DNA of 64,000 nucleotides from NCBI RefSeq assembly GCF_937958975.1, contig NZ_CALGRE010000036.1, forward strand, positions 67,260-131,259, given 5' to 3'. Of this stretch, positions 45,256 to 53,646 are shown in pieces. Source of the DNA: an uncultured Eubacterium sp. (GTDB lineage Bacteria; Bacillota; Clostridia; Lachnospirales; Lachnospiraceae). Both the position numbers and the translations under genes were made by a program. Under the pieces are notes generated by a model that saw only the letters and a program-made list of their open reading frames with translations, searched no databases and was not told where the DNA came from. The first letter of the stretch is position 1. Each line of letters begins with the position of its first letter.

Positions 45256-45930
45256 CTATCTAAAATCTTTCTTTTTTACAATCTTCGTACACCATAAAAT
45301 TCCCGAAATGTATAATAGTACTCCAACAACAACGGCTATTATCCCGATAGATTTGACATGATTTATAATAAACGACATAATTCCTTCTAACTTAGTTGTA
45401 TTTCCATCTTCCGTCAGTATGTCCATCACCATATTTGCTCCTCCCCATAACACTATTGCCGGTATCATGATTAAAAGACTTTTTATCTGTGGATTCGCCG
45501 TTCTTCCGATACTATAAAATAAAGTATTGGATAGTGTAAGATAAATAAGGGTCACTGCAATAAAATATAAAACAGTAACTGTGATATTTATCATCTTCAT
45601 AGAAAAAACATTACTCATAATAAACGCTGTAATGAATCCCAAAGCCAACTCAAATGCAATAAAAAAAACTCCTACCAGATATCTGCCTGCCACACGCTCC
45701 ATATCCGTACCCGGCAGCATATTGTCAAAACCACAATCTGTTTTCTGCTCATATGTAAACAATGTAGCCGGACCAATCATTACCACCAATGCCATATAAC
45801 AAAACACTGAAAATATTCCATTTACATTATATCCCATCAAAGCTGACAGTGGGGTGAATAGGACAACCGACAGCAATATTACATATTTACTTCTTCTCAA
45901 ATCATATTTCATAAATTTAATTGCGTTCAT
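45256..45930 (-). CDS. ABC-2 type transporter permease
   Basis: The 224-residue membrane protein has six hydrophobic segments (about residues 15-60, 85-115, 118-140, 150-175 and 190-215), without ATPase motifs. It overlaps the ATPase gene upstream by 14 bases. With the GntR regulator and ATPase it forms a YtrA-like ABC system, a set often induced by cell-wall-active compounds. The substrate is unknown. Confidence 0.82.
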   Translation of the reverse strand: MNAIKFMKYDLRRSKYVILLSVVLFTPLSALMGYNVNGIFSVFCYMALVVMIGPATLFTYEQKTDCGFDNMLPGTDMERVAGRYLVGVFFIAFELALGFITAFIMSNVFSMKMINITVTVLYFIAVTLIYLTLSNTLFYSIGRTANPQIKSLLIMIPAIVLWGGANMVMDILTEDGNTTKLEGIMSFIINHVKSIGIIAVVVGVLLYISGILWCTKIVKKKDFR

Positions 45931-46786
45931 TTTTTTCTCTCCTTTCCTTTATGCTGTGTAGCATAATCTGTGCTATTTCCGGTTTTTCAAACGTAAATCC
46001 GCCTCCCAGTTTTTCTGCTTCTTCACTCTTTATAATCGCCTCAAAATAATAAGCCTTTTTCTCTAACCCAATCAAATATTTTTTATGTTCATAAGTTAAC
46101 TTGTCAAAGTCACCTTTTACCAACATATAATCTTCTATCATCTCATCCTTTGGCTTATCGAGAACAATTTCTCCTCTGTCAATAAATGCGATATAGTCTG
46201 CAATTTCTTCTAAATCACTTAAAACATGCGTAGAAAACAGTATACTTCTCTCTCCATTCTCAATATAAGCCTGCAAATCAGAAAGAAGTTCATCTCTTAC
46301 CACCGGGTCTAATCCATTTGTAGCCTCATCTAAAATCATAAGTTTAGAATCTCTTGAAAAAACGGTAGCAAACATCAGCTTAACTTTCATTCCTCTGGAA
46401 AAATTGTCAATCTTTTTATTTTCAGGCAGTCCATATTTTTTTATTAGACTATTAAATTTTTCCTCATCAAACGTAGGGTAAAAATCTTTCAAAGTTTTCC
46501 GAATCAGCTTTATCTTAGCATTTTTTGAAAAGAAAGATTCATCTCCTATGTATGCGATACTCTCTTTATACTTAACCGGATTATCCTCGTAGCGTATACC
46601 ATTAATTTTAATTGTTCCTTCCTTAAACTTACAAATGTGATTAATCATATTAATTGTACTGGTCTTTCCCGCTCCGTTTTGTCCTACATATCCCATAATA
46701 TAACCTGACGGGATTGTAAGATTAATGTTTTTAAGAGAAAAATCTTTATACTGTTTATTCAAATTTCTAATCTCTAAAATATTCAT
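45917..46786 (-). CDS. ABC transporter ATP-binding protein
   Basis: I start at 46786 because GGAG lies 6 bases upstream; an in-frame ATG at 46798 is further back. The 289-residue ATPase has Walker A VGQNGAGKTS, signature FSRGMKVKL, Walker B KLMILDEATNGLDP and the H-loop STHVLSD. It is like YtrB of the GntR-linked ABC systems. It is coupled to the permease by overlap. Confidence 0.92.
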   Translation of the reverse strand: MNILEIRNLNKQYKDFSLKNINLTIPSGYIMGYVGQNGAGKTSTINMINHICKFKEGTIKINGIRYEDNPVKYKESIAYIGDESFFSKNAKIKLIRKTLKDFYPTFDEEKFNSLIKKYGLPENKKIDNFSRGMKVKLMFATVFSRDSKLMILDEATNGLDPVVRDELLSDLQAYIENGERSILFSTHVLSDLEEIADYIAFIDRGEIVLDKPKDEMIEDYMLVKGDFDKLTYEHKKYLIGLEKKAYYFEAIIKSEEAEKLGGGFTFEKPEIAQIMLHSIKERREKNERN

Positions 46787-46854
46787 ATCCATCTCCATTC
46801 CGCTATTGTTTAGCTTTTGTCTTATTCATTCACTCGAAAACCCACAACATCATT

Positions 46855-47226
46855 TTAATCTTTCCATATAGAATCCACGATATTCTTCACCTCTGATTTT
46901 GTCATTCCAATACGCTTGGCAGTCTGTACCGCTGTCTCTATTCCCTGCTCAATCCTTACAAGGTATTGTTCTCTGACAATCTTATTATTCTTTGACAATA
47001 CAACGCTTCCTTTTCCCTGCATTGTAGCTATAAAGCCCTCCTGCTCTAAATCATTGTATGCCCTGGTCGTTGTAATAACGCTCACTCCTACATCTCTTGC
47101 TAAGCTTCTGATAGATGGGAGAACATATCCCTCTTCTATCTCGCCATTTAATATCTGCTCCTTTATCTGCTCTCGAATCTGCGCATAAATCGGAAGTTCA
47201 GACTGATTTGATATAATTATTTTCAA
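46855..47226 (-). CDS. GntR-family repressor, YtrA subfamily
   Basis: The 123-residue regulator has a winged HTH: LPIYAQIREQIKEQILNGEI, GYVLPSIRSLARDVGVSVIT, AYNDLEQEGFIATMQGKGSV, with a short helical C-terminus typical of YtrA. The start is TTG, 6 bases after GGAGG. An ideal operator lies 27 bases upstream. It is the first gene of the ABC operon, which it should autorepress. Confidence 0.92.
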   Translation of the reverse strand: MKIIISNQSELPIYAQIREQIKEQILNGEIEEGYVLPSIRSLARDVGVSVITTTRAYNDLEQEGFIATMQGKGSVVLSKNNKIVREQYLVRIEQGIETAVQTAKRIGMTKSEVKNIVDSIWKD

Positions 47227-47252
47227 TGTTTACCTCCAGTCTTTTTTGTATA

Positions 47253-47280
47253 TACTGTATATATTACATTATATACAGTA
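47253..47280. promoter_or_regulatory. GntR/YtrA operator
   Basis: TACTGTATATA-TTACAT-TATATACAGTA is a perfect 11-base inverted repeat, 27 bases before the GntR TTG. The shape fits YtrA-type operators. A further CAGTA at 47285-47289 lies just outside. Confidence 0.8.
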
Positions 47281-47349
47281 ATAACAGTATGTCAATACCT
47301 TTCCATAACTTTCCACTATTTTTTTATAATATCTGAATTATAATATAAC

Positions 47350-47363
47350 CAAACATATGTTTG
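47350..47363. promoter_or_regulatory. LexA-like SOS box before the Y-family polymerase
   Basis: CAAACATATGTTTG is a perfect 14-base palindrome just after a TATAAT (47339-47344) and 18 bases before the ATG. It matches the Firmicute LexA/DinR box CGAACNNNNGTTCG except for one symmetric base. An SOS role is inferred. Confidence 0.55.
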
Positions 47364-47381
47364 CACCAGGGAGGAATAGAT

Positions 47382-48647
47382 ATGAAACAACGCTATTATT
47401 TATGTATTGATTTAAAGTCATTTTATGCTTCTGTAGAATGTGTAGAGCGGGGACTGAACCCAATGACTGAAAATTTAGTTGTGGCAGATATGACCCGTAC
47501 AGATAAAACTATATGTCTGGCTGTTTCACCTTCCATGAAAGCACTTGGGGTAAAAAACCGCTGCCGCGTTTTTGAAATTCCACAAAATATAAACTACATT
47601 ACTGCTTCTCCACGCATGAAATTATATATTCATTATGCCGCTGAAATTTATGATATTTACCTGAATTACATTTCAAAGGATGACATTCATGTCTATTCCA
47701 TCGATGAAGCTTTTTTAGATGTCACAGATTATTTATCACTATATAATCTGAACGCCATAGAACTTGGTCAAAAAATTATAGCTGACATTTATAACAGTCT
47801 GGGATTGTATGCTGCATGTGGCGTTGGCACCAATCTGTATCTGACCAAAGTAGCCTTAGACATTACAGCAAAACATTCAAAAGATTTTGTTGGATATTTA
47901 GACGAAGATTTATATCAAAAAAATTTGTGGACACACAGACCGCTCACCGATTTCTGGCATATTGGACATGGAATTGCCAAAAGGCTTGCTTCACTTGGAA
48001 TTTATACGATGAAAGAGATTACAGAAACAAATGAAGATTTGTTATATCGTACATTCGGCATAGATGCAGAGCTTTTAATAGACCACGCCTGGGGAAGAGA
48101 ACCTGTTACCATAAAAGATATAAAAAATTATAAACCGAAACACAGCTGTCTCTCCAGCGGACAAGTTCTAATGCGTGATTACGCTTTTGATGAGGGTAAA
48201 TTAATTGTAAAAGAAATGATAGATTTATTATGTCTGGATTTAGTGGAAAAAGAACTTGTAACCAACTCTGTAACACTGCATGTAGGCTACTCCAGAGCAC
48301 TTAATACTGCTCCTGCCCATGGCACTGTAAATTTAGATATAGAGACCAATGCAGATATCGTAATCATTGATGCCGTATGCAGATTATATGAACGAATCGT
48401 TAATTGTAACCTTCATATACGACGTATTTGCATAACCTGCAACAATGTAATGCACGAAAATTATAGGCAATACAGCTTTTTCACTGACAACGAAGAATTG
48501 GAACGAAACAGGAAGATTCAAAAAACAGTTATTGATATTAAAAACCGCTTCGGAAAAAATGCCATTATAAGAGGAATGGATTTATTGGACAATGCCACCA
48601 CAATAGAACGCAATATGCAGATTGGTGGACATAAAAGCGGTGAATAA
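47382..48647 (+). CDS. Y-family DNA polymerase, UmuC/DinB class
   Basis: I start at the ATG at 47382 (GGAGG 7 bases upstream), giving 421 residues. The palm has YYLCIDLKSFYASVECVERG and VYSIDEAFLDVTDYL, which holds the catalytic acidic pair, followed by fingers and a helix-hairpin-helix thumb (WHIGHGIAKRLASLGIYT) and a little-finger domain. It is like the YqjW/UvrX translesion polymerases of Firmicutes. A LexA-like box lies in its promoter, and a mini YolD-like gene follows. Confidence 0.93.
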   Translation: MKQRYYLCIDLKSFYASVECVERGLNPMTENLVVADMTRTDKTICLAVSPSMKALGVKNRCRVFEIPQNINYITASPRMKLYIHYAAEIYDIYLNYISKDDIHVYSIDEAFLDVTDYLSLYNLNAIELGQKIIADIYNSLGLYAACGVGTNLYLTKVALDITAKHSKDFVGYLDEDLYQKNLWTHRPLTDFWHIGHGIAKRLASLGIYTMKEITETNEDLLYRTFGIDAELLIDHAWGREPVTIKDIKNYKPKHSCLSSGQVLMRDYAFDEGKLIVKEMIDLLCLDLVEKELVTNSVTLHVGYSRALNTAPAHGTVNLDIETNADIVIIDAVCRLYERIVNCNLHIRRICITCNNVMHENYRQYSFFTDNEELERNRKIQKTVIDIKNRFGKNAIIRGMDLLDNATTIERNMQIGGHKSGE

Positions 48648-48659
48648 ACGGAGGTCCTT

Positions 48660-48794
48660 ATGAATAAAAAAACAAAAATAAAAATGGCTATTGCTGACAG
48701 AGCAAAACAATTTATGCCTTTCTCTGCTCTAAAAGGCTTAGAAACAGCGCTGCAAAAAAAAGAACAGGAAAAAACAGAGCAAGTATCAAAATAA
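48660..48794 (+). CDS. Miniature YolD-like protein (44 residues)
   Basis: ATG at 48660 follows GGAGG by 5 bases and encodes 44 residues. The core MAIADRAKQFMPFSALKGLE matches the start of YolD-like proteins that accompany Y-family polymerases in Firmicutes; the usual C-terminal half is missing, the frame ending in QVSK. It is 12 bases after the polymerase stop, so likely cotranscribed, and ends 3 bases before the convergent trpF stop. It may be a shortened partner rather than a complete YolD. Confidence 0.7.
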   Translation: MNKKTKIKMAIADRAKQFMPFSALKGLETALQKKEQEKTEQVSK

Positions 48795-48797
48795 ATA

Positions 48798-49400
48798 TTA
48801 TTCTCTACATTTATGTACAAATCTGTCGATTTTAGCGCCATCTTTACCAAAGCCACAATCCCGTTCAACGCCGGAAGAAACGTCTACACCGTCAGGTTGT
48901 ACATATTGAATTGCAGAAATCACATTATCATAATTTAATCCCCCTGCTAAAAGCAACAGTTTTTCATCCCTTGGAATATTTTGCACCAATTTCCAATCAA
49001 AGGTTTTCCCACTTCCCGGTTCAGATGCATCAAACACATAACCGCATATTGCCTGACATTTATGATACTCCTCGTATTTATCTATATCATTCACATTAAA
49101 TGCTTTTAGCACAGGGATATTTATCTTTTCAAAAAATCCCTGCGGTATTTCTCCATGAATCTGAATGTAATCAAAACCTGCCTCCTGTATCTTTACAGCT
49201 TCGTCAATAACCGGCGCTACAACAACTGCAACTGTTTTTATATTATCATCTAACGCCCCCATAATCTCTTTTGCCTGTTCTATTGTAATATTTCTTTTAC
49301 TCTTTGGAAAAAACAAAACCATTCCGGCAAAATCTACATTATTTCTATTTAAATACTCTGCCTCCCTGGGAGTAGTCAGCCCACAAACTTTTATTTTCAT
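48798..49400 (-). CDS. trpF: Phosphoribosylanthranilate isomerase
   Basis: The 200-residue TIM barrel has KIKVCGLTTPREAEY (catalytic Cys), DYIQIHGEI, LLLAGGLNYDNV and VDVSSGVERDCGFGKD. It catalyses the third committed step of tryptophan synthesis. No other trp gene is nearby, so it is an isolated copy. Confidence 0.95.
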   Translation of the reverse strand: MKIKVCGLTTPREAEYLNRNNVDFAGMVLFFPKSKRNITIEQAKEIMGALDDNIKTVAVVVAPVIDEAVKIQEAGFDYIQIHGEIPQGFFEKINIPVLKAFNVNDIDKYEEYHKCQAICGYVFDASEPGSGKTFDWKLVQNIPRDEKLLLLAGGLNYDNVISAIQYVQPDGVDVSSGVERDCGFGKDGAKIDRFVHKCRE

Positions 49401-49450
49401 CGCACACTTCCTTTATAATACAACTTTGTTTTACGATAACTTATAGACAA

Positions 49451-50098
49451 TCAGATACGAAAACATTTTTGTATATCCCGGTTTCTTCCCAAAACCAACA
49501 TATTATCCCCCTCCATTAACTCTGTATCCGGCATAATATTGAGGTCCAGCTTTCCATCATGTCTCAAAGCCATTATATTGATATTAAAATGTTTCCTTAT
49601 TGCAATATCTTCAACTGTTTTTCCGAACCATTGCTTTGGTATTCCCACTTCTACTACAGAGCAGTCTTCTCCCAGCTCAATATAATCAAATATATGATTT
49701 GCGGTATATCTTATTGCAGTCCATCTTGCCAACTGTTTTTCGGGATAAACCACTTCGTCTGCACCATTTCTCAATAAAAACTTCGCATGGACATCTCTTG
49801 CCGCTCTTGATACAACCAGCTCTGCTCCCAACTCTTTTAACAGGGAAGTTGTTTCCAAAGAATTTTGAAAATCATCACCGATAGCGACAATGCAAACATC
49901 AAAGTTCCTAATTCCCAATGAATATAAAAATTCTTTGTTTGTACTATCCCCTATTTGGGCGCTCGTCACAAAAGACAAAACTGCATTCACCCTATCTTCT
50001 TTTTTATCAACTGCCAAAACTTCATGATTTAATTCATCAAGTTTCTTTGCTATATGCCTGCCAAATCTCCCAAGTCCAATTAATAAAACTGATTTCAT
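49451..50098 (-). CDS. ktrA: Potassium channel regulatory subunit, KtrA/TrkA-like (RCK)
   Basis: The 215-residue cytoplasmic RCK protein has an N-terminal Rossmann fold (VLLIGLGRFGRHIAKKL) and a C-terminal RCK_C domain (about 130-215). It gates the KtrB-like channel encoded just upstream. In Firmicutes the RCK_C domain commonly binds c-di-AMP. It is the last gene of the potassium operon. Confidence 0.92.
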   Translation of the reverse strand: MKSVLLIGLGRFGRHIAKKLDELNHEVLAVDKKEDRVNAVLSFVTSAQIGDSTNKEFLYSLGIRNFDVCIVAIGDDFQNSLETTSLLKELGAELVVSRAARDVHAKFLLRNGADEVVYPEKQLARWTAIRYTANHIFDYIELGEDCSVVEVGIPKQWFGKTVEDIAIRKHFNINIMALRHDGKLDLNIMPDTELMEGDNMLVLGRNRDIQKCFRI

Positions 50099-50109
50099 TT
50101 TAATTCTCC

Positions 50110-51456
50110 TTATCCTACCATAATCTTTTCTTCCGGTAATTTTGAAACACTAGGCTTCTTGCTGGAAAACGCCGCAAAAATTATTGTAAGTCCTCCAACT
50201 CTGCCAAAAAACATTAAAATTATCAAAACAATTCTCGATATAGCTCCCACATGCGGTGTAATTCCCAATGTCAATCCTACAGTACATATAGCAGATGCCG
50301 TCTCAAACAGAGAATCAATAATCGGAACTCCATCTACTATACTTATGATTATCCCACCGGTAAGAAATAAAAATACATATAAAAGAAGGATGGTGGCAGC
50401 ACACCTTACAACTTCAACTGAAATTCTTCTCCTAAATAAATGTGCATCAGACTTTCTCTGAAATACGGCAAACGCCGTAGCAAAAAGTACAGCCACAGTG
50501 GTAATTTTCATTCCCCCTGCTGTAGAACCTGTGGCACCGCCCACAAACATTAACATAATCATAATCAGCTGCCCTGCTCCAGTCAATTTCGTTAAATCTG
50601 CTGTATTAAATCCTGCTGTCCTCGGTGTAACTGACTGAAATAACGACATTTGAATCTTCTCCGATACAGATATCCCATTCCATGCTTCTCTTGAAAATTC
50701 ACAAAAATAAAAATATAATGCAGGGACAATAATCAATCCGACCGTAATCGTCAATATCACCTTACTCTGCATCCTATAATGCCTAAAATGCCATTTATGA
50801 ACTTTAATATCATCCCATGTAACAAACCCGATTCCACCAATTAATATAAGTAACATAACAATAATATTAATTACCGGTGTCGCTGCAAAATGAGTTAACG
50901 AAGAATACTGACTCTTATATCCCATAAGGTCGAAACCGGCATTACAAAAAGCTGAGATTGAATGAAATAAAGAATACCAGATTCCCTTCCATACGCCAAC
51001 CTCTTTATAGAATAACGGATACATCAGCATTGCCCCTATCAGCTCTACCATAACTGTTGTCCTGATGATAAATCCTGTCATCTTTACGATTCCTTCTATC
51101 TTGGGTGCCGCAATCGCCTCCTGCATAACACTTCTCTGCATTAATCCAATTTTCTTACCGGATAAAACTGTAAGGGAAATTGCTATCGTTATAACTCCCA
51201 TTCCACCAATCTGTATCAAAAAAAGTATGACGGTCTGACCGAACCCCGACCAGTATGTGGCTGTATCCTGTACAACCAGACCTGTAACACATACAGCTGA
51301 TGTTGCAGTAAAAAGGGAATCAAAAAAAGAAGCTCCTCCTTCTTGTCTGGTTGCACATGGCAACATTAATAAAAAGCTTCCAATAATAATCACGATAAAA
51401 AAGCCTACAAAAATAAATTGAGAGGTTGACAGATGTCTATGCCTTCCTGCTTTCAT
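50110..51456 (-). CDS. ktrB: Potassium uptake channel, KtrB/TrkH family
   Basis: The 448-residue membrane protein has four repeats of a membrane-pore-membrane unit. Pore-loop filters have the pattern seen in SAVCVTGL, SAFCNAGF, PRTAGFNT and SAICTVGL. It is the channel subunit partnered with ktrA 12 bases downstream. It lies in the same operon as a second, TrkH-type system. Confidence 0.93.
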   Translation of the reverse strand: MKAGRHRHLSTSQFIFVGFFIVIIIGSFLLMLPCATRQEGGASFFDSLFTATSAVCVTGLVVQDTATYWSGFGQTVILFLIQIGGMGVITIAISLTVLSGKKIGLMQRSVMQEAIAAPKIEGIVKMTGFIIRTTVMVELIGAMLMYPLFYKEVGVWKGIWYSLFHSISAFCNAGFDLMGYKSQYSSLTHFAATPVINIIVMLLILIGGIGFVTWDDIKVHKWHFRHYRMQSKVILTITVGLIIVPALYFYFCEFSREAWNGISVSEKIQMSLFQSVTPRTAGFNTADLTKLTGAGQLIMIMLMFVGGATGSTAGGMKITTVAVLFATAFAVFQRKSDAHLFRRRISVEVVRCAATILLLYVFLFLTGGIIISIVDGVPIIDSLFETASAICTVGLTLGITPHVGAISRIVLIILMFFGRVGGLTIIFAAFSSKKPSVSKLPEEKIMVG

Positions 51457-51486
51457 AATACCTCCTTATTGCACGTCTACCCTGTA

Positions 51487-52137
51487 TCACAAAGCTTCGA
51501 TAAATAACTTTACTTCATCTAAATTATTCATTATCTTATATGCTAACTTTGCAGTCTTACATTCCGGATATTTCATATCCGGAATGCAGATTACCTTTAT
51601 TTTTCCTGCGTTTGCTGCCAAAATTCCTGCTTCCGAATCCTCTAACACCAAAGCTTCCTCTGGCATAATACGAATTTTTTCACATGCTCTTAAAAAAACC
51701 TCCGGATTTGGCTTTCCACATATAACTTCATCCCCACAAATTGATGCATCAAAGTAGTTATCCAGCTTTGCGCTCTTTAAAATCTTATCTACTCTTTTTC
51801 TGTCACTGGAAGTCGCAACCACAGTTTTGTAATTATTTTTCTTCAAAAACTCCAATAAATGGATAAGCCCCTTTTTCACCGGGACCCCTTCGGTATCAAA
51901 TACATTTTCCATATATTCATGAACCTGCTCTAATATCTTTTCAAACGGAAAACTCCCGCCATATTTTTTTCTAAACTTTTCTCCGCCCTCTCTCGCAGTA
52001 ATTCCGAGAACCGTCTTGTAAAATTCTTCTGTTATGATATATCCCATAGATTCCATTACTTTTTTATATCCCTCAAAGGTAACTCTCTCGCTGTCTATCA
52101 TCAAACCATCCATATCAAAAATAACTGCTTTTACCAT
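51487..52137 (-). CDS. HAD-family hydrolase, beta-phosphoglucomutase-like
   Basis: The 216-residue protein has motif I IFDMDGLMIDSE, TSSDRKRVDKILK, GKPNPEVFLRAC, and EDSEAGILAANAGK. These place it with the beta-phosphoglucomutase/phosphatase subfamily; the actual substrate is not evident. It lies between trkH and ktrB, probably in one transcript. Confidence 0.87.
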   Translation of the reverse strand: MVKAVIFDMDGLMIDSERVTFEGYKKVMESMGYIITEEFYKTVLGITAREGGEKFRKKYGGSFPFEKILEQVHEYMENVFDTEGVPVKKGLIHLLEFLKKNNYKTVVATSSDRKRVDKILKSAKLDNYFDASICGDEVICGKPNPEVFLRACEKIRIMPEEALVLEDSEAGILAANAGKIKVICIPDMKYPECKTAKLAYKIMNNLDEVKLFIEAL

Positions 52138-52166
52138 TTTTTCTCCATTTTATTTCTATAAAATAA

Positions 52167-53624
52167 TTATCTTTTATGGCTCCATACATCTTTGGAAAAC
52201 AATATTAATATCGGAAAAATCTCAAGTCTTCCCGCTAACATATCTATAATTAACACAATTTTTGAAAAATCGCCAAACATACCGTAATTACAGGCAGGAC
52301 CAACAAGTTCCAAACCCGGACCTATATTATTAAAGCATGAAATAACTGCTGAAATATTGGTTGTAATTGTAAGCCCATCAATAGCGACCAGCAGAAAACT
52401 GATAAAAATAATCAGAAAATATGCAGCCACATATACATTAGTTCCCTCAACAACCTTTTCACTGACCACATGTCCATTATTTCTCACAACTTCAATTTTA
52501 TTCGGATTCAACGTTTTTCTGATTCCACGTCTTACACTTTTAATTAATATCAGCAATCTTCCACATTTGAAGCCTCCCCCTGTACTTCCTGCACATGCGC
52601 CAATCATCATAAGCGTCAGCAAAATAGCTTTGGAAAAGTTAGGCCATGTGTCAAAATTTTCTGTAGCAAAACCCGTTGTCGTAATAATACTGGCTACCGT
52701 AAAAGATGCATGATGAAATGCATTTCCAATATTGTCAAATAAATGATAAATATTCATGGTTATTGCCACGGTACTTGCTAACACCAGTCCCAAATATAAC
52801 TTTAACTCTCCATCTTTGATTACAGTGCGTATTTTCTTTAGAATAATCAAATAGTAACAGCTAAAGTTTACGCCAAACAGCAGCATAAAAACTGTACAAA
52901 CATTTTGTATATATGGGCTATATCCCGCTATGCTGTCATTCTTTATACCAAATCCTCCCGTACCTGCCGTGCCAAGCGCGGTACACACTGCATCGAACAC
53001 CGGCATTCTCCCTAGCAGCAAAAAAATAACATTGAGAACTGTAAGAAAAACATAGAGTAAATATAGTATTTTAGCAGTATCACGCATTCGTGGCGCCAAT
53101 TTTCCTACATCCGGTCCCGGGCTTTCCGCTCTTAATAAATGCATGGTAAATCTGTTGCTTCTTCCGTTCGCCGGCGCAATTGCAAGTAAAAATACTAATA
53201 CTCCCATACCACCCAGCCAGTGACTGAAACTTCTCCAATAGAGAATTCCTCTGGATAAACTTTCAACCTCCGGCAATATGGAAGCACCTGTTGTCGTAAA
53301 ACCCGATACCATCTCGAATAAAGCATCAATAAATCTTGGTATTTCCCCTGAAATGTAAAAAGGAAGGCAGCCGAGCAAACTTAGCACTATCCACCCGATT
53401 CCGACACAAAATAAGCCTTCTTTCGCAAAAAACCTCTGCTTAGCTCCATGACATGCAGCAAACAGAATCGCTGACACCAGAAGAATTATCAATATACTAA
53501 AAATAAAACTGGAACTTGCACGATGGTCTCCGTCAAAAAGACTTATGCACAATGCAGGAATCATAAAAACAGCTTCTACTGTAAGTATTTTTGATATAAA
53601 CCGCCCCATTACTTTATAGTTCAT
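52167..53624 (-). CDS. trkH: Potassium uptake protein TrkH
   Basis: I start at 53624 (MNYKVMGRFISK; GGAGG upstream, rather distant), giving 485 residues. The earlier ATG at 53663 lies within trkA and lacks a ribosome site. The 10-12 helix ion-translocating subunit has pore-loop motifs VSGFTTTGASI, GTAGTGGFG, TTTGFAT and SCFNNIGPG. It works with the double-RCK TrkA encoded upstream, gap 22 bases. Confidence 0.93.
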   Translation of the reverse strand: MNYKVMGRFISKILTVEAVFMIPALCISLFDGDHRASSSFIFSILIILLVSAILFAACHGAKQRFFAKEGLFCVGIGWIVLSLLGCLPFYISGEIPRFIDALFEMVSGFTTTGASILPEVESLSRGILYWRSFSHWLGGMGVLVFLLAIAPANGRSNRFTMHLLRAESPGPDVGKLAPRMRDTAKILYLLYVFLTVLNVIFLLLGRMPVFDAVCTALGTAGTGGFGIKNDSIAGYSPYIQNVCTVFMLLFGVNFSCYYLIILKKIRTVIKDGELKLYLGLVLASTVAITMNIYHLFDNIGNAFHHASFTVASIITTTGFATENFDTWPNFSKAILLTLMMIGACAGSTGGGFKCGRLLILIKSVRRGIRKTLNPNKIEVVRNNGHVVSEKVVEGTNVYVAAYFLIIFISFLLVAIDGLTITTNISAVISCFNNIGPGLELVGPACNYGMFGDFSKIVLIIDMLAGRLEIFPILILFSKDVWSHKR

Positions 53625-53646
53625 TTTCTTTTCTGTTTCCTCCCGC

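Noticed and set aside
48660..48794. Frameshift of a longer YolD gene
   Set aside because: The DNA after the stop codon is the trpF end and gives no matching continuation in any frame, so I call it a short gene rather than a frameshift.
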